A stretch of 29,092 bases of DNA from JAYELX01 sp964544065 (GCA_964544065.1 CAZJBA010000013.1:1-29092), one strand, 5' to 3'; shown: positions 15,205 to 23,440, counted from the first letter of the stretch. Translations and numbers: made by a program. Notes: generated by a model not told the origin, from the sequence alone.

Positions 15205-16493
15205 AACAATCTCCATGTCGATGGCTGCGCTGTGAGCGCATCGCCTCTGCTCGCTGAAATCCCCGTGCGGAGAAGGTCTTTCGGCTTCAATTCGGTTTGG
15301 TTTTGAAGCTCATCGCTGATCGTATAGAAACGAACCCCCAAAGCGATCAAGTTTTCTTGAATCGCTTTGGGATTGCCAGAGCCGCCAAAGGAAGCCGGAT
15401 TCAACAAGAGAACAGTAGGAACCACCCCGCTTCGCTTGAGCAACCCCAGGCTGTTGATCCATTCGCTGTTCAGGCTGGGGGTGATGACGACCAGACTGGT
15501 GCGTTGTTCCAACGAGTCGCGAATATGGTTCAGCAATTCACCCAGAGGGGGCGCATTGAGGCGGGCCGTCGCTAACGACCGCAAGATCGTCCATAGATGC
15601 GGGTCCCCATTGGCGGGCGGGTGCCAGATCAAGTTTTGGCCGTAGCTGATCAGTCCCACGGCCTTGCTCATCCTGAGACCTTGGTGGACAAGCGAAGCGG
15701 CCAGAATGACGCCATGCTCTTCGGTGGAGTGTTGGCCTTCTCCCGCCTGAACCAGGGCATCCATGTCGAGCAAGATCCACCAATCGCTCGCCGGGGCGAA
15801 GTCGAAAACGCGGACATAAGGATCGCCTTTGCGGGCCGTTGTTGGCCAGTGGACGTGTCGGAAACTATCACCGGGCGCGTATTCGCGCACGCCTCCCGCG
15901 TTGACGGTTTGCTCTAATCCCCGGCCTGTGGATTTGCCCTCTCCGGTGCGGGCGCCGGGTGCAATTTCAATATCGGGCAGCGGCACCACCGGCGGCACAA
16001 CCATCATCGTCACGGTGGCGCTGTAGTCTATCCGGACCGTGTAGATGCCAAAAGGATCTCCTGTCTCCAAACTGGTCGGGCCTAGCGTGTAGATACCGCG
16101 TTGGTTGCAAACACCGTCAGAAAACCAATGATGGTACCACTGGCTCCGCACCGTGGACACCGTGCTGACGTTGTGTCCTGGCAAATCGGAGTGGTCGCTT
16201 ACCTTGACCCAAATAGCAGGCAAGCGGCTATCGTTTTCCAGGGAAATGCGCTCTTGCAACTTGTCGCCCACTTGCATCCAGCCGAATCGCATCTCCCTTT
16301 CTAGTTTCAAGCCGTTTTTTAGCGAACGCGCCCAAAGATAACCGATCAGCCACATGCCTCCAAAACCGGCCAATAGGATCACCCATCCCCTGAAGGGGAA
16401 GAAAACCTGTAGCCCGATGAGGATCAGCACGATCACCGGGACCAGGTATGATGTGAGTCTGAGACTCCGTTGAGGTTGGTCGTGTGCAGACAT
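15201..16493 (-). CDS. DUF58 domain protein
   Basis: 430 aa. Two membrane helices near the N-terminus (about 15-55) are followed by a soluble part with the DUF58 signature VREYAPGDSFRHVHWPTTAR at about 202-221 and the following KGDPYVRVFD, then a von Willebrand-like stretch starting DWWILLDMDA. DUF58 proteins almost always go with MoxR ATPases, as here. It is the first gene of the operon. The ATG at 16493 has no clear ribosome site, but a TATAAT box ends only 11 bases upstream, so the message may be nearly leaderless. A TTG at 16505 is an alternative but would overlap that -10 box. Confidence 0.93.
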   Translation of the reverse strand: MSAHDQPQRSLRLTSYLVPVIVLILIGLQVFFPFRGWVILLAGFGGMWLIGYLWARSLKNGLKLEREMRFGWMQVGDKLQERISLENDSRLPAIWVKVSDHSDLPGHNVSTVSTVRSQWYHHWFSDGVCNQRGIYTLGPTSLETGDPFGIYTVRIDYSATVTMMVVPPVVPLPDIEIAPGARTGEGKSTGRGLEQTVNAGGVREYAPGDSFRHVHWPTTARKGDPYVRVFDFAPASDWWILLDMDALVQAGEGQHSTEEHGVILAASLVHQGLRMSKAVGLISYGQNLIWHPPANGDPHLWTILRSLATARLNAPPLGELLNHIRDSLEQRTSLVVITPSLNSEWINSLGLLKRSGVVPTVLLLNPASFGGSGNPKAIQENLIALGVRFYTISDELQNQTELKPKDLLRTGISASRGDALTAQPSTWRLL

Positions 16494-16504
16494 ACGTGGA
16501 ATCA

Positions 16505-16527
16505 ATTATACTATTAGAAAATCTAAT
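16505..16527 (-). promoter_or_regulatory. -10 box with operator-like dyad for the DUF58-transglutaminase-moxR operon
   Basis: On the minus strand TATAAT (16505-16510) lies 11 bases before the ATG. Immediately upstream is a perfect dyad, ATTAGA-TTT-TCTAAT (16513-16527), where the spacer and -35 contact would normally be. No -35 box is visible. The arrangement fits a promoter controlled by a dimeric regulator bound at the dyad; the regulator is unknown. Confidence 0.45.
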
Positions 16528-16578
16528 CGGCCTAGCAGTGTTATCCACTAAAGTTCGTCTTTGTAGGACTTGCAGACT

Positions 16579-16595
16579 GAGACTTCGGAAGTCTC
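16579..16595. other. 17-base palindrome in the intergenic region
   Basis: GAGACTTC and GAAGTCTC flank a single central G (16579-16595). It could be an operator or a short hairpin with a CGG loop. No T-run follows. It lies between the divergent DUF58 operon and the binding-protein gene. Elsewhere in 16528-16691 I see no gene. Confidence 0.3.
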
Positions 16596-16691
16596 CAAAA
16601 ATCAACTTCCGCGTGGCTGAAATTCTATTGTTAGAGGCGCTTTTCAAGACTTCCGACATCTGAATCCTGGCAAACGACGTAAGCTCTACTC

Positions 16692-16720
16692 TTGACAGAG
16701 TAAGCACCATTGTGTAAAAA
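16692..16720 (+). promoter_or_regulatory. Sigma-70-type promoter for the second binding-protein gene
   Basis: Perfect -35 TTGACA (16692-16697), 17-base spacer, -10 TAAAAA (16715-16720). The predicted start is near 16727, giving a leader of about 105 bases before the ATG at 16832. A GAAAGGG (16735-16741) just after the predicted start is a weaker version of the element seen at 2092 and 28899. Confidence 0.55.
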
Positions 16721-16831
16721 TGAGCCCACTAATCCGAAAGGGTACTGTTCAAGGGCATCGCATCAGTGAGTTGCTAACGTCAAATGGTCATCAGCAAGGA
16801 TTTTTCGTTAACCTGAAGGGATAGGATAACC

Positions 16832-18901
16832 ATGAAAAAGATCAAATTCGCCTTAATACCTCTTTTTATAGCCATCTTGTTTTCTCTGGCAGCCTGTAAC
16901 CCCGCCCCGCCTGAGACGATTGTAGAAACCGTCGTGGTCAATACGGTCGAGACAGTTGTCGTCACCAGTGAGCCTGCCGAGGAAGAAATAGAACAAGAAG
17001 AGCCTGAATGCTGCCGTACGTATCGGATTGGGATTTATGGGGAGCCGGTTTCGCTAAATTATTGGAATTATTTTGGCCCCAGTTATTTCATCTGGGGAGA
17101 ATACGTCGTTTCCGAAGACGCTGCCCAACTTTTTGAACTTTCCGACAAACAATTCAAGTTTGTGCCAGCGTTAGCAAAAGATATTCCCACACCGGAAGAG
17201 AATCAGGATGGCACCTGGAGCATCCTCGTCGAAATGGTAGAGGATGCCCTGTGGAGCGATGGCGAACCGATCAGCGCGGAGGATGTCGTCTTTACCCATC
17301 AGGTCTGCAAGGATTTTCAGCTAACGGGCTCGTGGCCTTCTGTTTGCTCTCCCGCCGGCGCCGATGTGACCGTCGAAGCGGTCGATGACTTTACGGTGGA
17401 ATACACGTATGATGGCCAACCGCCCAGTCTAAGCAATTGGCAATTTGGGGTTGCGCTCGCTCCCATTTTGCCAGAGCATTTTTGGTCTGAGGTCATCGAA
17501 GACGCCTATGAAGCCATTCAAACTGCTCGGCCAGAGGAAGAGCGCCCAGAAGATTGTGGCGCCAATAGCATCGCCGAAGAACTTTGCGCCGCTTGGGATG
17601 CCTACGACGAAGCGCTTATCGCTGCCCGTGAAATAATCTACAACGCCGATGCTGCCGGGCAACCGGTTGCTGGCCCCTACATCACCACAGACTGGGAACG
17701 TGGCGAATACATTAAGCGTACTATCAATCAAAATTATTATTTTGCTGGCGCTGAGATCGTTGCATATGAAGATGGCACCTGGATGCGGATCATGCCCGAT
17801 GGCACCGAGTCTCAATTCTATGGTCAGGCTGAAGGCGATGAATCTTTGCGTTATACGGTTGGCCCTCACAACCCCGAAATCGAGTTTTCCATTTATGATT
17901 CACAAGAATCTGCTTTTAAAGCCTTTATCGATGGGGATGTTGATTACGTTCTCAACCCTCGGGTCTTGCCTCGAAACTTGAAAGCACAAGTTGAACAAAC
18001 AGAAGGCGTTCAGCCCTATGTAAACGCCGATTACAATATGTTCTATTTAGCTTTTAATTTGAACAAGCCCCCAATGACAGACGCGGCTTTCCGTAAAGTT
18101 TTCGATATTCTGATTGACCGCGAGTTCCTCAATAGGGAAGTCTTAGGGGATTATGTCTATCCTCTGCACGCTACGATGCACCCCGAAAACACGTTTTGGC
18201 ACAACCCTGAACTGGATGGCCCTTACAAAGGGATGTCAAGGTCCGAACGTCTAGATTTGGCTGTTAATGTACTCATGGACGCGGGCTGGAGTTGGGAGCA
18301 GGAGCCTCGCTGGGATGAATCTACCGAGGACATTATCCCTGGTGTGGGGTTGACCATGCCCGATGACGAACCAATGCCTGCGTTGACGATTTTAGGCCCC
18401 GATCAAGCCCATGATCCCATTCGAGCAACCTATAATCTGTGGATAGCTGAATGGGCTCGCCATTTAGGCATGCCAATCGAGTCCGAATTGGCGAGCAGAA
18501 ACAACATCTTGGATACGATCCTTATTTCTTCTGATTATGATATGTACATTTATGGTTGGCGATTGGGCAACAAGGCTTTTCCTGGCGATTACTACCAAGC
18601 GTATTGGCACAGTCGTAATTGCACGATTGAGACAGGCTACTACAACACAACTTGTTTCAAAGACGAGCAATACGATCAATTGGTAGACGACTTAATGGCG
18701 ACGGCCGATCTCGAGGAAGCCCAGGCGTTAGGATATGAATTACAGGCGATATTGGCAAATCAGCGTCCCATCATCCCCCTGTTTTCGAGGAAGAGCTATG
18801 ATTTTGCTCGCCACGATGTGATCTTTCCCTACACGGACATTTTAGGCGGTATCGAGGGGCAATTGGGCTTTCAAGCAGAGACCCAGGTTCTCAAGGAGTA
18901 A
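16832..18901 (+). CDS. Orphan peptide-type ABC substrate-binding lipoprotein (SBP_bac_5 family)
   Basis: 689 aa extracytoplasmic receptor, long for the family. The signal peptide MKKIKFALIPLFIAILFSLAAC places the lipid cysteine at residue 22. It is followed by a short Val/Thr/Glu linker (ETIVETVVVNTVETVVV) and an acidic stretch with CC at about 60. The fold shows the family features: VEMVEDALWSDGEPISAEDVVF, FYLAFNLNKPPMTDAAFRKVFD and a C-terminal ANQRPIIPLFSRK. There is a helical insertion at about 225-265 (ARPEEERPEDCGANSIAEEL). It has its own promoter and stands alone, with no permease or ATPase beside it, so it must use a transporter encoded elsewhere. The fused permease at 6325-9897 and the DppDF ATPases are candidates (inference). 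Ligand unknown. Confidence 0.92.
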   Translation: MKKIKFALIPLFIAILFSLAACNPAPPETIVETVVVNTVETVVVTSEPAEEEIEQEEPECCRTYRIGIYGEPVSLNYWNYFGPSYFIWGEYVVSEDAAQLFELSDKQFKFVPALAKDIPTPEENQDGTWSILVEMVEDALWSDGEPISAEDVVFTHQVCKDFQLTGSWPSVCSPAGADVTVEAVDDFTVEYTYDGQPPSLSNWQFGVALAPILPEHFWSEVIEDAYEAIQTARPEEERPEDCGANSIAEELCAAWDAYDEALIAAREIIYNADAAGQPVAGPYITTDWERGEYIKRTINQNYYFAGAEIVAYEDGTWMRIMPDGTESQFYGQAEGDESLRYTVGPHNPEIEFSIYDSQESAFKAFIDGDVDYVLNPRVLPRNLKAQVEQTEGVQPYVNADYNMFYLAFNLNKPPMTDAAFRKVFDILIDREFLNREVLGDYVYPLHATMHPENTFWHNPELDGPYKGMSRSERLDLAVNVLMDAGWSWEQEPRWDESTEDIIPGVGLTMPDDEPMPALTILGPDQAHDPIRATYNLWIAEWARHLGMPIESELASRNNILDTILISSDYDMYIYGWRLGNKAFPGDYYQAYWHSRNCTIETGYYNTTCFKDEQYDQLVDDLMATADLEEAQALGYELQAILANQRPIIPLFSRKSYDFARHDVIFPYTDILGGIEGQLGFQAETQVLKE

Positions 18902-18944
18902 CCGTTCGAGGTGTCTCTGGGATTTGCAACCGAGCAGGATGAAA

Positions 18945-19008
18945 ACGAACGCCGTTCCTGCGGGCAAAACGAGCGGATAGCAAACCCCGATGAAGGAACG
19001 GCGTTCGT
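18945..19008. repeat. 15-bp perfect inverted repeat, possible large hairpin
   Basis: ACGAACGCCGTTCCT (18945-18959) and AGGAACGGCGTTCGT (18994-19008) are perfect reverse complements separated by 34 bases. Each arm holds a smaller palindrome (GAACG-N-CGTTC). CGGG and CCCG inside the loop could extend pairing. No T-run follows on the plus strand. It could end transcription of the binding-protein gene in a non-canonical way, or be a REP- or MITE-like dispersed repeat. Confidence 0.6.
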
Positions 19009-19067
19009 CCCCGCTTTATTGAGGAGATACATCAGAAAAGCCAACACCATGATACAATAGGAACACT

Positions 19068-20135
19068 ATGGAAGAATATCGCGTTCTGATCGTCGATGAC
19101 CAACGTGAAGTCAGGCAGGTGCTGCGAAGCGCTATCGAAACCTTGGGCGAGTTCAAAGTAATCGATGTCCCCTCTGGCGAAGAGGCGCTTCTGGAGATCT
19201 CCACCGAAGCCTTTGACCTACTGGTCGCCGATGTCCGCCTCCCCGGCATTTCAGGGCTTGAACTGCTGGAGAAGCTACGCGGCCGCAATCCAGACATGGC
19301 CGTGATCATTGTGACGGGGATTATGGATTCTGCCACCAGAAGAGAAGTCGCTGATGCTGGCGCCGATTTCTTTTTCTTGAAGCCAATTGAACAAGTCGAT
19401 TTCCTTGATGCGGTTGAGCGTTGTCTGGGGTTGGTCGAGGCTCCCTCCGTTGAGGCCGCTCCCTTGACCGTAGAAAAACCTACTGAAAATGTTTCCGAAC
19501 ACTTGTCGAGCATGCGCAAAGAGCTGGACGCATTTTCGACCGTGCTTTTGGATGAACGCGGGCGAGTTTTGGCTCGGGCTGGCGATTTGCCTGACGCCTC
19601 AGTAGAAACAGCCTTGTTCCCCGCTTTGATGGCTGCTTTCAGCGCGGGGGAACGCGTGGCTCATTTGTTGCGGGTGCGCCCGCCACGAGATTTTATGTAT
19701 TTTTCTGGCCAGAAATATGATCTCTTTCTCGCACATGTTGGCGAATCCTACGCGCTTTTGACGGCCATTAACCCAATCGCGGCGGGCGATTCGATCGAGA
19801 GATTTGTTCGCATTGTCTATGAGTCTGTTAATGAGTTAATGGCGATTTTGGCCTCCATCGGCGTGCCGCTGCAAACGGAAGAAGAAGCCGCGTACCCGGA
19901 ATCTGATGCAGACGCGGAAGCAGCCCCCGAGGTCGATGAAGATGATCCTTTGATCGAGTCGCTATTTCAGCGAGATGAGACAGAAGATCTCGAGAAGCAA
20001 GAAGTGGACGCATTCTGGCAGACGGCTTCCTTGGACGTTGAAGACGATGTCGTCAACGCAGATGCGCTCTCGTATGAGCAGGCCCGTCAACTTGGCTTGA
20101 CGCCCAAAGACGAAGCCGCCGAAGAAGAAAAGTAA
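19068..20135 (+). CDS. Response regulator with C-terminal Roadblock/LC7-like domain
   Basis: 355 aa. Residues 1-122 are a receiver domain: acidic pair Asp10-Asp11, phospho-acceptor Asp55 in VADVRLPG, Thr83 in IVTG and Lys105 in LKP. No DNA-binding domain follows. Residues 150-265 (ELDAFSTVLLDERGRVLARA, then LFPALMAAFSAGERVAHLL and YDLFLAHVGESYALLTAI) resemble a Roadblock/LC7 domain, a small fold linked to GTPase or motility control. The tail (270-355) is acidic and likely disordered. The start has AGGA just upstream and a TACAAT (19053-19058) ten bases before the ATG. No histidine kinase is near. Output is probably by protein contact. The receiver call is certain; the Roadblock call is by eye. 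Confidence 0.88.
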   Translation: MEEYRVLIVDDQREVRQVLRSAIETLGEFKVIDVPSGEEALLEISTEAFDLLVADVRLPGISGLELLEKLRGRNPDMAVIIVTGIMDSATRREVADAGADFFFLKPIEQVDFLDAVERCLGLVEAPSVEAAPLTVEKPTENVSEHLSSMRKELDAFSTVLLDERGRVLARAGDLPDASVETALFPALMAAFSAGERVAHLLRVRPPRDFMYFSGQKYDLFLAHVGESYALLTAINPIAAGDSIERFVRIVYESVNELMAILASIGVPLQTEEEAAYPESDADAEAAPEVDEDDPLIESLFQRDETEDLEKQEVDAFWQTASLDVEDDVVNADALSYEQARQLGLTPKDEAAEEEK

Positions 20136-20136
20136 C

Positions 20137-20165
20137 TTGTCAGGCCAAGGGAGTTATGCTACAAT
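20137..20165 (+). promoter_or_regulatory. tRNA-Gln promoter
   Basis: -35 TTGTCA (20137-20142), spacer exactly 17 bases, -10 TACAAT (20160-20165) with an extended TGC before it. The predicted start near 20172 is about 26 bases before the tRNA. It overlaps no coding sequence and starts just after the response regulator stop. Confidence 0.8.
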
Positions 20166-20197
20166 GCTGCTCTCCTGATGGGAAAAATCATCCTTGT

Positions 20198-20268
20198 AGG
20201 GGAGTGGTGCAATGGCAGCACAGCAGCCTTTGGAGCTGTTGATCCTGGTTCGAGTCCGGGCTCCCCTG
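20198..20268 (+). tRNA. trnQ: tRNA-Gln (anticodon UUG)
   Basis: Folds as a full cloverleaf. Acceptor stem AGGGGAG/CTCCCCT, D stem GTGC/GCAC, anticodon stem GCAGC/GCTGT with loop CTTTGGA (anticodon TTG at 20230-20232), T stem CCTGG/CCGGG with loop TTCGAGT. The weak A1-U72 pair and G73 fit glutamine identity. The 3' CCA is not encoded (GCCT follows), so it must be added by nucleotidyltransferase. A T-run (CCTTTTTG) directly after the gene may end transcription. Confidence 0.95.
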
Positions 20269-20417
20269 CCTTTTTGTTTGCCTTTTACTTTTTGTAGTCA
20301 ATCCGTGGTTAGGTTTTCAATTGAAAAAAGCGCTTCTCAAACAAGCTTCGTCCATTGGTTTCATCCGGCGATGCTTGTTTTCTTTTTGAGGGGCTCTCTG
20401 GATCTATGGGAGAAAAA

Positions 20418-21764
20418 ATGAGCATAACACCCGTCATCTTAGCTGCCGGAAAAGGGACCAGGATGCGTTCCGAACTCCCCAAGGTTTTGCATCCCATTTT
20501 GGGGAAGCCAATGATCTGGTACGCGCTGCAAGCTTGCCTCGCTGCTGCTTCCGAGAAGCCGGTTCTGATTGTGGGGCATGAGGCTGAACGCGTGAAGGAA
20601 TCAGTTGGCGACCAGGCCCATTTTGTGCTCCAGGAGGAGCAATTGGGAACGGGCCACGCGGTAGAGCAGGCCAAATCGCTTTTAGACGGGAAGACAGAGT
20701 ACGTCTTGGTCACCTATGGCGACATGCCCTTGTTGACCGGCGACACGTTGAAGAGACTTGTCGATGCGCAGCGTTATCACGATGGGCCGATGAGTATCTT
20801 GACCGTCACGGTCGATAATCCGCGGGGATTTGGCCGCATCGTCCGGGACAAGGATGGAAACGTGCAAGCGATCGTCGAAGAGGCCGATGCAACCCCGGAG
20901 CAGTTGCAGATTCGCGAACTGAACACCGGTGTGAACTGTTTCTCGGCGGATTGGTTGTGGCAGGCCCTTTCGAACATCGAACTTTCTCCTAAAGGAGAAT
21001 ATTATCTCACCGATCTGGTCGAAATTGCCGTCTCGGAAGGCCGGAGCGTCAAGGCGCTTTCGATTGCCGATGCAGAAGAGATGATCGGCGTCAATACGCG
21101 CGTCCATTTGGCCGAGGCGAGCGCCAAGATGCAACAGCGGATCAACCGCGCCTGGATGCTTTCGGGCGTCACCATCCAAGACCCGGATTCAACTTTCATC
21201 GAGCCGGATGTGACCATCGGGAGGGACACCGTCTTGGGGCCAAATACCCATCTGCAAGGCGATACGCACATCGGCGAAGCCTGCACCCTGGGGCCGAACA
21301 CGATTGTGCGCGATACCAAAATGGGGGATCGTTGTGAGGTGTTTGCCTCGGTGCTGGAGCAAGCTGAACTGGAAGACGATGTTGATATTGGCCCCTTTGG
21401 CCATTTGCGCAAAGGCGCCCATCTTGCCGATGGTGTTCACATGGGCAACTTTGGCGAGGTCAAAAACTCCTATTTGGGCCCGGGCACCAAGATAGGCCAT
21501 TTCTCCTATCTTGGGGATGCCAAAACAGGCCCGGATGTCAATATCGGCGCGGGCACGATCACGTGCAATTATGACGGCGTCAAGAAACATCCCACCGAGA
21601 TCGAGGAAGGCGCTTTCATCGGCAGCGACACTATGCTGGTCGCCCCGGTGAGGATCGGGAAAGGTGCCCGCACCGGCGCAGGCGCGGTTGTGACCAAGGA
21701 TGTAGACGAGCATACCCTCGCTGTGGGCATGCCTGCGCGTTCGATTCGAAAAGTGGAGGGGTAG
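20418..21764 (+). CDS. glmU: Bifunctional N-acetylglucosamine-1-phosphate uridyltransferase / glucosamine-1-phosphate acetyltransferase
   Basis: 448 aa cytoplasmic enzyme that makes UDP-N-acetylglucosamine for cell-wall and glycan synthesis. The N-terminal uridyltransferase has LAAGKGTRM (9-16), QLGTGHA (75-81) and GDMP (101-104). The C-terminal left-handed beta-helix acetyltransferase shows repeated hexapeptides and the conserved HLRKGAHLADGVHMGNFGEV and NIGAGTITCNYDGVKKHPT stretches. Several in-frame starts lie upstream (20355, 20406). I chose 20418 because GGGAG lies six bases before it and the enzyme starts MSITPVILAAG. The length is close to the usual 450-460. The next gene starts 15 bases on. 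Confidence 0.96.
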   Translation: MSITPVILAAGKGTRMRSELPKVLHPILGKPMIWYALQACLAAASEKPVLIVGHEAERVKESVGDQAHFVLQEEQLGTGHAVEQAKSLLDGKTEYVLVTYGDMPLLTGDTLKRLVDAQRYHDGPMSILTVTVDNPRGFGRIVRDKDGNVQAIVEEADATPEQLQIRELNTGVNCFSADWLWQALSNIELSPKGEYYLTDLVEIAVSEGRSVKALSIADAEEMIGVNTRVHLAEASAKMQQRINRAWMLSGVTIQDPDSTFIEPDVTIGRDTVLGPNTHLQGDTHIGEACTLGPNTIVRDTKMGDRCEVFASVLEQAELEDDVDIGPFGHLRKGAHLADGVHMGNFGEVKNSYLGPGTKIGHFSYLGDAKTGPDVNIGAGTITCNYDGVKKHPTEIEEGAFIGSDTMLVAPVRIGKGARTGAGAVVTKDVDEHTLAVGMPARSIRKVEG

Positions 21765-21779
21765 GGATTTGGTGACCAG

Positions 21780-22184
21780 ATGATAGAAGCAACTGTGCGC
21801 CAGAAACTAATTCAAGCAGCCGTGGACGTTCGCCAAAGAGCGTATGCCCCTTATTCGGGATATCCCGTTAGCGCCGCTTTGTTGGCGAAATCGGGCCACA
21901 TCTACACGGGGGTCAATGTCGAAAACGCGGTCTACCCCTTGACGATCTGCGCGGAACGGGTTGCTGTTTTTCGAGCTATTGCTGAGGGGGAGCGGGAGTT
22001 TCAGGCCATCGCGGTAGTAACGGACAATGGGGGTTCACCCTGCGGCTCTTGCCGCCAGGTCTTGACCGAATTCGGCCGCGATATTGAGGTCTATATGGCC
22101 GCTGGCGACGGCAATCTGCTGCGAGCAAGCACCGTAGCCGATTTGTTGCCCAGCGCCTTTACATCCGATGATTTACAAGCCTGA
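21780..22184 (+). CDS. cdd: Cytidine deaminase
   Basis: 134 aa, the typical size of the small tetrameric enzyme, which converts cytidine and deoxycytidine to uridine forms in pyrimidine salvage. Zinc and catalytic residues are visible: Cys57-Ala-Glu59 in TICAERVAVF, and Cys88 and Cys91 in SPCGSCRQ. The substrate-binding YAPYSGYPVSAAL and GVNVENAVYPLT stretches are present. It lies 15 bases after glmU and is probably co-transcribed with it. The stop codon falls in the first unit of a CTGAT tandem array. Confidence 0.96.
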   Translation: MIEATVRQKLIQAAVDVRQRAYAPYSGYPVSAALLAKSGHIYTGVNVENAVYPLTICAERVAVFRAIAEGEREFQAIAVVTDNGGSPCGSCRQVLTEFGRDIEVYMAAGDGNLLRASTVADLLPSAFTSDDLQA

Positions 22185-22242
22185 TACCTGATACCTGATT
22201 CACTGATTCCCTGATCCCCTGCTCCCCTGATTCACTGATTGG
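22181..22242. repeat. Eight-copy 7-8 base tandem array (CTGATNN/N)
   Basis: Consecutive units begin at 22181, 22188, 22195, 22203, 22211, 22219, 22227 and 22235. Seven start CTGAT and one (22219) starts CTGCT. The array fills the gap between the convergent stops of cdd and the DUF389 gene and supplies part of both stop contexts. It looks like a small slipped-strand repeat. Confidence 0.75.
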
Positions 22243-23440
22243 TCTCAGATGTTGCCACAGCCAGGACCGATTGCAACATCCACCCTTCGACTCCGTCAGT
22301 CGCCCGCACGCGCAGCCATGATTTTCCGTCCTGCACTTGAGGTCCCCGGTCGAGAATCTCGATCTGGGCGCCGTTGAGCACCGATGTGAGGATCTCGCTG
22401 TCGAAACCGGGGTTTTCGCGCACATAAGCGCCGCCATATTCCTCTGTTGTGTCGACGATTGCGTATACCGGGGTGATGGTAGGAGATGGGGTGTCGCTGG
22501 GCGTTAAAGTCTGTGAGGGGGTGGATGTGGGCGCGGGCGTTTCCGTTGGTGGAACCGGGGTCTCGGTGCGGGTGGGAGTTGCGCTGGGAGGAGACGTCGC
22601 CGTGGGCGGCAGGGTGGCCGATGGAATCAGCGTGGGCAGGGCGACTCGCCCTCCAACCGCGATTCCGGCGGCGCTGAACATAATCAGCAAGAGAACGCCG
22701 ATCAACGTGATCACCCCGCCAAAGGTGTAACCGAACAAGGTCAGGGGCCGGAATCCCAGCACCAACAACGTGAGCACCCCCAAAATCGCGGCCCAGGCAA
22801 AATGAACGGCAAAAACGACCAAGCCGTCGGGCCAAATCAAAGCGGTCTGCCCGCTGCACAATCCAAATCCAGCCGAAGTTAACGGCAGATAGAGCTCATA
22901 CGTCAGGGCGACGCTGGCGAAAACGATGTTGCCTTTCCCCTGCACCAGCGAACGAGTCGTCTGGATGGCGCCGAAAGCTAGCAGCAAGAAGTGGTGCCAG
23001 GCCAATTGGGTGTGCAGAGCCGCGTGGGTGAGCGGGGATTTTGCCCACAAGCTGGTCGCGTACCCCGCCAACGCGCCTAAGCCAAAGACCAGTCCGCTAG
23101 CGATCGAAAAACCGCCCAGATTGCGCCAAAAGAAATGGGTCGCACCGGTGATGGCGCCCAGGGAGATGCCCACGACCGGCACCAACATGGGCGCCAGCAA
23201 AACCCCTAGGATGAGCACGGCAGGAAGGTCGAGCCACAGGCCCAGGCTGATGACCAAACCGGCCAACATCGAGAGCAAGAAAAAGTCAAACGATGGCGAG
23301 ACCCGGTGGGCGATCTCGTCAATGAACGCTTCTTGCTCGTCGGCGTTGTTGGGGATTAACAGGCGTTGGGTGCGCCTCCTCCTGGCCGGGGGCAAGCGTT
23401 TGGAATCATCGGGGGTCTGTTCCGTTTTGGGAATGCTCAT
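22232..23440 (-). CDS. DUF389-type membrane protein with Thr/Pro linker and C-terminal SH3b domain
   Basis: 402 aa. After a basic N-terminus (RLPPARRRRTQR), residues about 50-270 contain six or more helices, beginning with LDLPAVLILGVLLAPMLVPV, which fits the DUF389 family (role unknown). Residues about 275-330 are a Thr/Pro/Ser linker (PTATSPPSATPTRTETP). The last 65 residues (AYVRENPGFDSEILTSVLNG, then KSWLRVRATDGVEGWM) are a bacterial SH3 domain, a fold that often binds peptidoglycan. An outside SH3b tethered by an extended linker to a DUF389 membrane part is an uncommon arrangement. No ribosome site is clear. A TATAAT on the minus strand (23518-23523) could be part of its promoter. It is divergent from the gene at 23605. 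Confidence 0.82.
   Translation of the reverse strand: MSIPKTEQTPDDSKRLPPARRRRTQRLLIPNNADEQEAFIDEIAHRVSPSFDFFLLSMLAGLVISLGLWLDLPAVLILGVLLAPMLVPVVGISLGAITGATHFFWRNLGGFSIASGLVFGLGALAGYATSLWAKSPLTHAALHTQLAWHHFLLLAFGAIQTTRSLVQGKGNIVFASVALTYELYLPLTSAGFGLCSGQTALIWPDGLVVFAVHFAWAAILGVLTLLVLGFRPLTLFGYTFGGVITLIGVLLLIMFSAAGIAVGGRVALPTLIPSATLPPTATSPPSATPTRTETPVPPTETPAPTSTPSQTLTPSDTPSPTITPVYAIVDTTEEYGGAYVRENPGFDSEILTSVLNGAQIEILDRGPQVQDGKSWLRVRATDGVEGWMLQSVLAVATSETNQ

Noticed and set aside
20314..20327. Perfect palindrome TTTTCAATTGAAAA before glmU
   Set aside because: AT-rich and short; could be an operator but there is no promoter around it to support this.
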